DNA from: Roridomyces roridus
Taxonomy: Eukaryota > Basidiomycota > Agaricomycetes > Agaricales > Mycenaceae
Direction of reading: 5' to 3'
Length of the DNA: 64,000 nt
Assembly (NCBI GenBank): GCA_029378245.1
Contig: JARKIF010000005.1
Coordinates: forward strand, 2,542,001 to 2,606,000
Made by a program: the position numbers and the translations under genes. Shown piece after piece: positions 11,980 through 21,934 of this stretch (position 1 is the first letter of the stretch; each line of letters begins with the position of its first letter). The notes beneath the pieces are model-generated. The model searched no databases. It saw nothing but the letters and a program-made list of their open reading frames with translations, and had not been told where the DNA came from.

Positions 11980-12973
11980 CAAGGGGCTCCAAAGATAAGG
12001 AATTTCCTATTATAGGGGGGGGGGTCCCTCCGAGGGCTGAAAAAAAAAGTTTATACCAAATTTCTGCAGATGCCCTAGGAAGCTCTGTTTGCATGCCTAA
12101 GCAGGCTCCTACCCACCCGCGCGTTTCGGGGTTGGGCAGTAAGTGTAGGCCACTCACGGCAATATCAGAGAGTAGAGTAATCAGAATAGTCAAATTGATT
12201 TTAGCCGAGACAAAAGCACCCGAACTTCCAACGCCCAACCCCTCCACGGCGGCTGGCGTTTAACAAAGGTAAACAACACAGCCATCGGCTTGGCGAAGTT
12301 CACGAACCTTTTCGTCAGAGTTTCTGGTTCTCGAGGCTCGAGTGCCAATGACGTTTGTGGCCTTTTGGGGGGTGTCCGAGCACATCTCCGAATTTTCTGA
12401 ACGAGTGTGGATGTTCAGACCCACTGTTTTCGCGAAATGTGGCTGTGTTGTTTACACTTGTTAAATGCCAGCCGCCGTGGAGAGGTTGGGGGGCTTGAAG
12501 TTCGGGTGCTTTTGTCTCGGCTAACACTGATATGCCAATTGTGATTACGCTAATGAGATATCACTGTAAATACACCCTGGCACACTTCCCCCCAACCTCG
12601 TAACGTGCGGCTGGGTAGGAGCCTGATGCCTAAGCCACTAAAAAGAGTCCAGTGGACTTTGTCCGATTTTTCTGTAAACCATCTTGATTGGTTCACGTGT
12701 CAAAGGAGTCACGTGTTCTGGTCACATGCTCACCTTTGTCCATGCAAGATTTTCGTGGAAAACCCTGATCTTGGGGTCCAGGGCTGATAGAATTGCCTGG
12801 GAATCAGTTCGGAGGCATGTATGGGGGTAGGAGGGCGAAAATACCCGAAATATATTGATTTGATGCTTCCCAAAAAGGAAATTTCCTTTTATGGAGGGGG
12901 GGAGGGTAGGCCGATTTCGCTGAACGGAAAACTTCGAGGTGATGTACTGCACTCTTATCTTTGGACCCCCTTG
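11980..12973. mobile_element. non-autonomous hAT-like DNA element (994 bp)
   Basis: The left end reads CAAGGGGCTCCAAAGATAAG and the right end, reverse-complemented, reads CAAGGGGGTCCAAAGATAAG: a 20-bp terminal inverted repeat with one mismatch. Flanks are CCTATGAG (11972-11979) and CCTACGAG (12974-12981), an 8-bp target duplication with one mismatch. Ends starting CAAGG or CAGGG with an 8-bp duplication are typical of the hAT superfamily (established knowledge). No transposase frame is present. The insertion site is confirmed by the uninterrupted R1 copies elsewhere. Confidence 0.85.
12095..12640. repeat. long imperfect inverted repeat inside the hAT-like element
   Basis: The left arm (about 12095-12284) and the right arm (about 12440-12640) match in opposite orientation. 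Examples are AGGCTCCTACCCA near both outer ends, TAGCCGAGACAAAAGCACCC (12203) against GGGTGCTTTTGTCTCGGCTA, and GGCTGTGTTGTTTAC near the loop. Arms are about 190-200 bp around a 155-bp spacer. It could be foldback structure of the carrier or a second nested element. Confidence 0.75.
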
Positions 12974-13158
12974 CCTACGAGACCAGTCAAGCAAAGGCAG
13001 GGTACCTTCCCTTCCTCTGGTCGGAAGATGGCGCAGTGTATCTGGGTGGCTCCGGGCTCTCCTGTTAGCACGGCGTCTCTTTGCGGTTTCTTCTTCCGAG
13101 TCTTCGCTTGCATAAACACTAGAATTGTATTACAACGACGTCGACAATCTACAAGTTC

Positions 13159-13896
13159 CTACAAAGTGTGAAACACGCGTGTCAGCCACCGCTGAACAGC
13201 GGTGGAAGACAGTATGACTGTGGGGTGATTCGCTAGAAAAGTAGGTATTGTATCGTAAAAGTAATGCATCGGAATGTGAATTGCAGGAATAGTTGTATGA
13301 TTGGGAAGGATCAAGTCATTGGCGGTGAAGGTAAAAGGACCCAGACCAGCCACTTGCGTAGCAAGGAGGGGTGGTTCTGCGGTGGGTGGTTGAGCGGCAC
13401 GTTCGTAAAACTCAACTTCGATGCGAGAATTGGACGACTTGAATATTTTGACAACGATTACCAGCTGGACCTGGCAATACAATTAATCTCAGAGTTGCAG
13501 GCAGAAGCAAGTCACACACCCGCTCCGGTTCATTGGAATTCATCCGGAACCAGTCATCAACGTCGGCGTACAGTGAAGGCCGAGTTTGGGTATCGCCGAC
13601 TTCAATAACAACTGAGGGCAAAGTTCCAGTCAATCGACTCATCGGACGCAATCCCCCATCGGGTTCTTTCGCTTGATTGGCACTGGGATCGGTGTATACT
13701 GAAAGGAAGGTCAGCAACCTGTGCAAGAAAGAATGGTAATGGGCATACGGGAGCTCCTGGTACTCTGAATCTCCGTATCGTTGACGCCCACGCCCGCGAG
13801 GAGTAGGAGTTCGGTTTCTATCTTTGAAATCAAGTCGGCGGCGGTCTCGTGTGGCTCAGACGGTATTCGTTGTCTAATTCGCAGATTCGAGCCCAT
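13159..13896 (-). CDS. hypothetical protein, possibly a PD-(D/E)XK nuclease-like fold
   Basis: Three exons: 13896-13749, 13698-13520 and 13470-13159, giving 212 aa, with introns of 50 nt (branch CTGAC) and 49 nt. The core reads PSVVIEVGDTQT, then VQLVIVVKIF about 35 residues later. That spacing recalls the strand-turn-strand of Uma2/PD-(D/E)XK-type nucleases, but this is a resemblance and not an identification. The C-terminal half (GLGPFTFTANDLILPN) is unassigned. The start at 13896 is the first ATG in frame; upstream exons are possible. Similar proteins of unknown role are, as far as I know, common in Agaricomycete genomes. Confidence 0.5.
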
Positions 13897-13929
13897 TATC
13901 GTGAAACTTCAAAAAGAACGTTAGGTTTA

Positions 13930-14180
13930 ATAGGGACGAAGGTGGAGCACGCACATCAACGAACGCTTTTCCTTCTGAACGACGGCGAGCTTATCAACAA
14001 GTTCACTGAAGGGGACATCGTGAGGTATTTCAAAGGACAATTCCCGTTCCGCGCCCGTAAAAGGCGTTTGCAGTGCGAAATTGACGAGCTTGATGAGTTC
14101 GCGACTAGGCAGAGCGCCAGAGATGCCAGGCGTGAGCGCCCTAAACGCACAGGGAGGACTGCTTGTCAGAAGACGCTTCC
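13930..14180 (-). pseudogene. orphan exon-like fragment (ALPSRELIKLVNFALQ type)
   Basis: A minus-strand frame with coding character and no start codon, bounded by stops, contains GISGALPSRELIKLVNFAL and FEIPHDVPFSELVDKLA. It looks like the N-terminal exon of a widely repeated Agaricomycete protein family that I cannot name with certainty. No matching downstream exon was found, so I read it as a remnant beside the hypothetical gene at 13159-13896. Confidence 0.4.
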
Positions 14181-14334
14181 GTAGTCATCGAGATTCGAGT
14201 GCCGAGGGAGAGAGAGAGGGAGAGGACAAAGCTGAAAGACAGGGGAATCAAAGTTTGACGTCGTATGTAATCGATTCAATTGATGATGGGACGGACGCAC
14301 AAATCTACTTGTTCAAGTCATCCTCCAGTCATCT

Positions 14335-17300
14335 TCAAACATACATGAACTCCCCCCTCGCAATCAACCGCACCAACTTCCCCTCCGGATTCTTCTTCCC
14401 AACATCCATATTAATCAACTGAACCAGCTGAGCATCAACCGCCTCCCGCAACATCTTGTCCCAGCACTTCTTCTTCGCCACACCCGGGTACTCGGTCCTC
14501 ACCACGGCCGAGATGCTAGATTTCGCCCGGTGCAATTTCACGGGTTCCCAGTCGGCGCGGTGGCGAATCAGGTAGTTTACGAGATGCCGGAAGCGGGAGG
14601 CTACCCGCCATACTGGCGATTGTGCAGTCACGGCGCCTAGGTTTACATGGGAAAATGCGGGAGGAGGTGCAGGGGCTGGAGGAGCATGGAAGGAAAAAGA
14701 CGGCTGGTATGACGACGTGCTCGTCGATGAGCCTTCGCTGACCGGTGGGCCTTGAGGTCCAGCTCTAGCTGCAGCATACATCGACCGAGTTAAAATTGTA
14801 CGAGGTGCAGACCGCCTAGTGGGATCTGCTGTGAATAACGAGCTGGGTGTCTCCGATGGCGTCGGGGAAAAAGCAGGAGTCGCTGAAGCTGGATATTCAT
14901 GGGGTGGTACTACAGACGGCACCGTGTCAACAGCCCAATCGCACAACGGAGTGCTCCTCGCTGGAACGTCGTTGACTGGTGGCCCTGGAGTTGGGTCAGA
15001 CGCCGTCGGACTTGCCCTTGGATGGAAAGATGCAGAAGGCGCAAAGCCTGCGCCGAAGTAGGTGCTCGGTGTATGTTTCTCCTGCGGCCTCGGCGGTTCT
15101 CGAGATGTAGAAGGTGCTGGCCCAAACAATGAAACGTATGTGCTCGGTATCTGTTTCTCCTGCAGCCTGGAAGGTTCTTGGGATGTAGAAGGTGCTGGCC
15201 CGAACAACGAAACGGATGTGCTCGGTGTCTGTTTCTCCTGCAGCCACGGCGGTTCTCGTGATGTAGAAGGTGCTGGCCCAAACAATGAAACGGATGTCCT
15301 CCGTGCAGGGTTCTCCTGCAGCCGCGGAGGTTCTCGAGATGTAGAAGGTGCTGGCCCGAACAATGAAACGTATGTGCTCGGTGTATGTTTCTCCTGCGGC
15401 CTCGGCGGTTCTCGAGGTGCTGGCCCGAACAACGAAACGGATGTGCTCCGTGCAGGGTTCTCCTGCAGCCACGGCGGTTCTCGTGATGTAGAAGGTGCTG
15501 GCCCGAACAATGGAGCGTATGTACTCCGTGCAGGGTTCTCCTGCGGCCTGGAAGGCTCTTGGGATGTAGATGGCCCGAACAATGGCGCGTATTTTCTTGG
15601 TGCAGGGTTCTCCTGCGGGCTCGACGGTTCCAGGGATGTAGAAGGTGATGACATGGATATATCGGTACCAATAGGCGTGCTTTCAGGCGGCGGAGTAGAC
15701 GAGGCAAGCGCACGGGCCTCAGGTACGCTTGTCTGGAGAGACACAGACGGCACTTCCAACGGAGATACAGGTCGGTTTGAGACGGGAATCACGGGTCGCT
15801 CTGGGACGGGAGGCATAGGTCGGTCTGCAACGCGTTCTTCTTGCTCGGTCGGATACGGGTGTGCCCCAAACTTGGACTGCACCGCCAAGTGCGAAGCACC
15901 TCCATCCATAGTCAACCGCGGGCGCACCCGCACCTTGATATACTCTCTACCGAGAAGAGTAGCCCCTTGACCAGGCTCCTTGCCAACTTTCATCAAAGCG
16001 GAAGGAGAAAATACGATTGCGTGGCCTGTGGGGAGCTGCATCACCTCCTCAAACCAATGCGCAGATTCTTTGCCCATGGAAACGTGTTTGGAAAGATGCG
16101 CACACCACGCCGGCGAAGAGAATCGGTGGCAAATTATCGTGGATGCGAGGTCCAGAATCGTCGGAGGGATCACGGTGGGCTCTTGAGTCGCGATGATGAC
16201 GCGAGTAGCTAAATGGCGCTGGAGGCGGATGATGTCGCTGATGGAATGGGCAAGTCTATCGGTATCACTGTTGACGAGGTATTTGTGTGCTTCGTCCAAG
16301 ACTTGGAGCAACTCAGAATAATTGACAGCGAAAGAGACCAAGTACACACCAACGAGTTTACCGCACGGCGTTTGCCATTGGATGAATGAACCCATGACAC
16401 TGTCGAAAAGGACCGCGGCCGTGAGACCTACGCTACGTCAGTGGTGCGATGAGATGAAGCTATGCCACAAACCATCGAGGAACGGATCGGTCAGGTCAAT
16501 CAGGACTAATCCTCCCACTCGGAAATCCGCCTCAATTTGGGGTGCTCCTGGGCGCATGAAACAATCCAACAAGTCTAATCTGAGTTTGAGTATTGATCTC
16601 TGCTTGAAATCAAGAGGCTCGTCCGCGAGTCTGCGTTTGAATTCTGTAGACAATCGTTCAGTGGATGCTCCAAGTGTCCCCTTTATGCCAACCTAGATAG
16701 CTGAATCTGTCGGCGCCAATCTCCCGAACGATGCGTAATATGGTGTGCAGATATAATGGCGCGGTCTGCGAGAGGATTATAGTCAGCAGATGCCGAGGGA
16801 GACATATGAAACAGCACCTCGAGGTTACTGCAGCCCATGATTGCAAGCATACGGTCAGCTGTAAGATCCCGTTCCGAGAGCTGCAGCGGGTAAACGCGGA
16901 CATGAGGAAGAGAAGAATAAGCACGCCTCCGACGATTGACGTTACTTGGCCTGGGTCGCGCGTCAAATTTGCAGCAACGAAGACAAGCCCGAAAGGGTAC
17001 GTACGAGCAGAGAACAGTGATTCGAGGCAGAGTCGTTGAGTTCACGGAGTGCGCTGAGGGAACGGAAAGGAAAGCCGCTTCGCAGGGGCGACCCAAGTCT
17101 TGGGTATCGAAATGAAAGCTATAAATGCGTCAAGGTCGCGTTGTTGCAAGCAAACGAATGAGCGCACACGAGGGCGCTTAGCGGATTTGGCAGCTGACCG
17201 ATACGTGCATCTGCGATGAGACCACCCTCGAGAAGACACGAAACGGTATGACTCTTCCCGGAGCCCTATTGCAATGTCGAAACGAAGGCTGTGGATGAAG

Positions 17301-17552
17301 GATACCGAAACCTACCTGAATGCCGCATATCACGGCACTATTGGGTGCATTGGTGTTGAAGTAAATCCTTTCGCCTGCATTTAACCCGAGAAGGGCACGA
17401 GAGGGAAAGTCGGCGGCACGATCTTGAAGAACAGAGAAGGTGAGGAGTGGACTGGTCACGAGTTGGTGTTGTAGGAGGCCTGTCTCATCCTTCTCAATCG
17501 CATGGGATGTCGAATCCTCGAGGAATGCCAGCTCCTCGTCGAAAGAGGTCAT
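14335..17552 (-). CDS. HerA/FtsK-like P-loop ATPase A, with repeat linker
   Basis: Eight exons: 17552-17316, 17265-17168, 17118-17005, 16950-16818, 16765-16693, 16643-16473, 16427-16350 and 16301-14335, giving 956 aa. Exon phases match those of its two paralogues at 17737-19971 and 27062-29255. Walker A is G77-I-Q-G-S-G-K83-S. VGGLVLIDLTDPFLDG follows, then Walker B VVLDEAHKYL (Asp304, Glu305) and the sensor-like IIATQEP (Thr340, Gln341). That order is typical of the HerA/FtsK/VirB4 pumping ATPases. Residues about 400-880 form a Pro/Ser/Thr linker that includes eight 26-residue repeats. The C-terminal 80 residues (RHLVNYL to LVRLIAR) are conserved among the paralogues. No signal or membrane segment is seen. 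The start at MTSFDEELAF was chosen by alignment with the paralogues; an in-frame ATG at 17612 is less likely. Function in fungi is unknown to me. Confidence 0.85.
15062..15660 (-). repeat. in-frame 78-bp minisatellite in ATPase A
   Basis: The marker GATGTAG (plus strand) occurs at 15104, 15182, 15260, 15338, 15485, 15563 and 15635; an eighth unit between 15338 and 15485 has lost 9 bp, and the last spacing is 72 bp. All changes are multiples of three. On the coding strand the unit reads roughly GPAPSTSREPP, LQENPARSTSVSLF, so the array encodes about residues 520-717. Confidence 0.9.
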
Positions 17553-17736
17553 GATGGCTATGTCTCGGCGCGTCAACAACGCGCAAACATTGGACCCACT
17601 TCGGGACGACATTGCCGAAGCTCCACATTCAAGTTCTCGATGAATTCCAGTTACATGGGTGTACTACTACAGTACTACTAGTAGGTATTACATCTACATA
17701 GATAATCGTACGTCAAGAAAACAAATCCGAGAAAGT

Positions 17737-19971
17737 TCAGACATGGACAATCGGATCGCGTGCCAGCAAACGCACTGCGCATTGACGAAGTTGCATGTTC
17801 GTCAACGGAAGGCTCGCGTTGACCAACTCAACGACTTTGGCACTTGTAGCATCCTGCAACATGGCATTCCACGACTGGCAGACGGACATGCCGGGATATG
17901 TGGCCTTCAGGTTCATTTGCCAGATGGGCAAAACGGATGCCCCAAGTTTCACCGGCGTTTCCGCGGCGCCTTGGCCCGACAGCAAGTCGACAAGGTGTTT
18001 GAAGCGCGCCGGCATCTGCTGGGCAGTCGACGCCTGAGCCGCCGAGTTCTGGAGCCCGTCGATTGTCGAAGAAACTGTCAGCGACGGCGCTGCGGTAGCG
18101 ACTTCGGATGAACCGGTTCCGGAGTTCAGCGACAACTGTGGGGCGATTACGGGGGAGGGGGCCGGGGACAACATAGACGGCACCGTGGGAGGTGACACGG
18201 GAGTGGCTGGGACATAATCCCGAGGCGTAGTACCTGGCACGAATGTCGAAGGCACCGTCAACGTGAACGTCGGAGCAGCGGCAGCCCCAACACCCTCGGA
18301 TCCAGACCTCACCGCCAAGTGCGAAGCCCCTCCATCCAACGTCAAACGAGGGCGAACCCTAACTTTCAAATACTCCCTCCCCAAAAGAGTCACGCCCCGC
18401 TCCCCATCCGTGCTCATCAACGCCGACGGACAAAACACGAGGGCATGCCCTGTTCCAAGGAACATCACCTCCTCGAACCAACGCGCAGAGTCAGACTGGT
18501 TACCCGTAGACACGTGTTTCGACAGGTGCGTACACCATGCGGGCGAGGTAAATCTGTGGCAGATGATGACGGATGCGAGGTCGAGGATCGTTGCGGGGAT
18601 GACGGTGGGCTCTTGAGTCGCGATTATGACCCGGGTTGCGAGATGGCGCTGCAGGCGGATAACGTCGCTCAGGGATCGCGTCAACCTATCTGAATCGCTG
18701 TTGACGAGGTATTTGTGCGCTTCATCCAACACTGGGGACTCGTCAGGAAAACACTCAAGAGAAAGATGCTGGGAACGCACCAACGAGTTTGCCGCATGTC
18801 GTTTGCCAGTCAATAAACGAGCCAAGCACACTGTCGAACAATACAGAAGCCGTGAGGCCTGCGGCAGGTCAGCGATATTCGAGGATCAAAGTGGACCCAC
18901 AAACCATCAAGAAAGGGATCGGTTAGGTCGATGAGAACTAGTCCTCCCGCACGGAAATACGTTTGAATCTCCCGAGCGCCGGGGTGAATGAAACAATCCA
19001 GCAAGTCCGTTCGAAGCTTGAGCATTGCCTTTTGTTTTACATCCAGAGGCTCCAGGGCAATCCTGCGCTTGAATTCTGTAACAACCGATCAGCAGTGCTC
19101 AATAACCTTGTTTTCGTACGGACCTAGGTAACTGAACGTGCTACTTCCAATATCACGAATGATTCGCATAATTGTATGCAAGTAGAGCGGCGCGGTCTGA
19201 AACGTCAGTCAAGTTGGCTGTGGACGGCACAAGACTGATTTACCTCGAGGTTGCTGCAGCCCATGATCGCCAACATCCGGTCTGCCGTAAGGTCTTTTTC
19301 TGAAAGTTGGAGCGGCTGGACAAGAACATGCGGAAGGGACGAGTAGGCGAGGCGGCGGCGCTCAACGTTGCTGGGCCTTCGTCGAGGTCAATACATCCGC
19401 TGGTACACGCAAAGGGCTAATACGTACGAACAAAGCACGGTAACATGCGGTAGAAGGGCCTGGTCTATAGGGTGGCCCGCTGGTAAAGATAGGAAGGTTG
19501 CCTCGCAGGGTCGGCCAAGGTCTGAGGTGTCAAAATGAAACCTGCGTTATTTGTCGTTAGCCCAACCTTAACTGACAAGCAAAAGTAATTTTCATACACA
19601 AGGGCGCTTAAAGGGTCAGGGAGTTGACCGACCCGCGAGTCTGGGATCAGTCCGCACTCTAGAAGGCAGGACAGGGTGTGGCTCTTTCCTGAGCCCTACA
19701 GAACAAGTGAGTAACGGAGTGGCACAACAGAGATAAAGTCTACCTGAACACCGCAGACTATGGCACTATTGGGTGCATTGGTATTGAAGTAGACTCTGTC
19801 TCCTGCGCTGGTGCCGACGAGTCCACGAGAAGGAAAATCTTGAGGTCGATTCTTGAGGGCAGAGAAAGTCAGGAGCGGGGAGGTAACAAGTTGGTGTTGT
19901 AGAAGGCCGTCGCCTTGTTCATCGTGGGTCGCAGTGGCGAGGAAAGCCAGTTCGTCGTCGAAATTGCCCAT
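17737..19971 (-). CDS. HerA/FtsK-like P-loop ATPase B
   Basis: Eight exons: 19971-19744, 19695-19598, 19541-19428, 19376-19244, 19196-19124, 19075-18905, 18858-18781 and 18731-17737, giving 629 aa. Walker A has Lys80 (GVQGSGKSHT), Walker B is VLDEAHKYL and the sensor is ATQEP. It is closely similar to ATPase C (27062-29255) through exon 8's ATPase part, with recognisable similarity even inside the introns. The Pro/Ser/Thr linker and the C-terminal module (FKHLVDLL to VRLLAR) have diverged strongly. The linker is short and lacks the 78-bp repeat of ATPase A. It lies tail to head with ATPase A and is inverted relative to C. Confidence 0.88.
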
Positions 19972-20040
19972 GAGTGGCTGAGGTTTTGTGGTAGTTGGTG
20001 GTAAGAAGTATAATGAAAAAAGTCAAAATGAACATGGCGC

Positions 20041-20047
20041 TTAAATA
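20041..20047 (-). promoter_or_regulatory. TATTTAA core element of ATPase B
   Basis: TATTTAA on the minus strand, 70 bp upstream of the ATG, in the context GCATATTTAAGCGCCATG. The same context is found upstream of ATPase C at 26996-27002, so the core promoters are duplicated along with the genes. Confidence 0.5.
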
Positions 20048-20229
20048 TGCCTGGAGGATCCTGAAAAAGGAAATCTCGTTGAAAGAGGCTCGACAGGCGA
20101 TTGCCTTTCAGAGTAGTTCAGATTGCAAGGGAAGAATGGAAGAATCTTTATTTGGGAATAACGCTTTTACTTGAAGAAGAAAGGTGGCGCCGTTGAGCTC
20201 TTTGAGAGCAAAGCCGCCGAAACGAGTTC

Positions 20230-21427
20230 ATGGTGGTTCGGGGTAAGCAACAGCAAGCGATCAAATCGTTGATGGCCTCCACCACCATGCCACTGGCCGC
20301 GGTGGCCTTGCCCAAACATGAGCTCCTCGAGTCACCGACGACAAGGGCCATAAAGATGCACGACTCAGGCTGGACTCTGACCGTCTCCACAAACTCGATC
20401 TCCAACGCGCAGGATAGCGATGAACTCCAGCGCGCCCTCGGCTTTCCCCTGCCTGAAATGACCTTTGGATCAAACTACCTCACTCTCGAACACCGTCCAT
20501 CCAAGTGGAAATACCAATTCTACACTCCAGACGCGTTGCGCGATGTCAAGAACGGCGAGCTCGGCCCAGGCGATGGTGGTGTCAAGGTCGGTCACGCCGA
20601 CGCGTGGCTACAGAGTCGGTAATCCGCTCCTCCTCCCTGTCTCCATGTCCCGCCCTTCACAACACTCGTCCAGCACCAACCCCTCGTCATCGTTGCCCAT
20701 GCCCAAAACAGTCCCTACAAAACCATACGATTGGACTTATACCACGACCTACGCGGGCCATTCTACTGTTTGGACGCCCCCAGACGACGGTTCGTCTGCA
20801 GCCGACTCGAGGCCGCCGACGCCTGTAGTCGAAGAGCCTCCCAGACCGTGGACATGGGCTCCCGCCGATCCAGATAATCCAGCCCACGGCATCCCGCTCG
20901 AAGAGCTCAAGCGCCCTGATCCGATTCTCTTTTACGCCGAAGTGCCCCTCTTCGAGGATGAGCTGCACGATAACGGCTCATCTCACCTCCTGGTCAGAAT
21001 CGTGCGTCCATCGTGTCTTTCTTGAAAAAATATTAAATTCTCATGATAGCGCGTGATGCCGACATGCTTCTTCATCCTCTCGCGGTTCACACTCCGCGTT
21101 GACGGCGTGCTCTTCCGCACACACGATACTCGTGTATATCACTCGTTCGCCAGTTCACCGCCCCTCGTCGTGCGTGAGACGAGTGGGTGGGAGGCGCCGT
21201 ACGATCGGGTCAAGGCCGTGCGTATCAGTTACCCATTACGCCTCTGACTACATTACTGATGCATCCTGCAGGCCCTTTCACGGCGTGACGACCTCTCACC
21301 GCTCACAGACCCGACTTTTATCGCCAAGGTGCTTACCGAGATGCCACACCAGGTATCTCAAGTCGAGGGTGCCAACACTGGTTGGCGCGGGCTCGGAACC
21401 AAGGTCGAAATCGCCGTTTTGGGGTAG
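20230..21427 (+). CDS. TIP41-like protein (TOR signalling / PP2A regulator)
   Basis: Four exons: 20230-20618, 20674-21001, 21050-21217 and 21272-21427, giving 346 aa. Family landmarks are MTFGSNYLTLEHRP, the strongly conserved LFEDELHDNGSSHLLVRIRV, CFFILSRFTLRVDGVLFR and DTRVYH. TIP41 proteins bind type 2A phosphatase catalytic subunits or TAP42 and act in TOR signalling in the cytoplasm (established for yeast Tip41 and human TIPRL). A second in-frame ATG at 20272 could be the true start. It is divergent from ATPase B, with 258 bp between the start codons, and convergent with the Virilizer-like gene. Confidence 0.92.
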
Positions 21428-21934
21428 GTAGGTAGCAAGCAGTGGTGGTACATGTATTAGTACAACAACAACAACAAAAAATGTACAGACGAACACAGAT
21501 AAAACCCACAAAAAAGGTACACATATACATCCGAGCCAAAGATCGCGTAGATCCCCAAGAGATAATCTTCGTGCTAGCCGACGGCAATACCCGCTCGACT
21601 TTTTTGACGTGCCTAGCCGTGCCTGGGCCTGTTCAGCAATACGTGCGACAGCAACGCCACCCACCTATTGCACATTGAACGGAAACAGCAGTTGTCCATG
21701 AAACGACGCAGTATCCAGTACGGGCGATCCTCCGGCCGATGCCAGCTCAAAGTCCTATTTTGTTTCCGATGTGGATTTTGCATTTTGGATTGTATATTGT
21801 ATTTTTTTTTTCATCCGCGGAGGGATTAGGATAGGAGATAACGATATAGAAGAATAAGCAAGAAAAAGAGAGAGGTGGTCAGCGACGTATTTCAGGTCAA
21901 GGGACCAGGGATACCTACGTCAACTGTACAAGGA
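21428..21934. other. intergenic, shared 3' flank
   Basis: Lies between the convergent TIP41 and Virilizer-like genes. It contains short CAA and T-rich runs and a TTTTTTTTT tract near 21810. No gene was recognised; it probably holds both 3' UTRs. Confidence 0.5.

Larger units (their letters stand above)
11862..13110 (+). repeat. dispersed repeat R1, copy A, split by an insertion
   Basis: Bases 11862-11979 and 12974 to about 13110 together match, in reverse orientation, two other uninterrupted copies in this window (about 56700-57000 and 59465-59830). Shared landmarks include ACATTATTCAA, CCTATGAG/ACCAGTCAAG and TTCCTCTGGTCGGAAGA. In the intact copies the two halves are contiguous, so the middle here is a later insertion. 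The outer limits and nature of R1 are unclear; no terminal repeats or coding frame were seen. Confidence 0.8.

Noticed and set aside
15062..15970. 302-aa plus-strand frame with Cys/Gly repeats
   Set aside because: It is the antisense reading of the 78-bp coding minisatellite of ATPase A, whose own frame is supported by paralogues.
16381..16696. Plus-strand frames opposite ATPase A
   Set aside because: Shadows of exons 5-8 on the minus strand.
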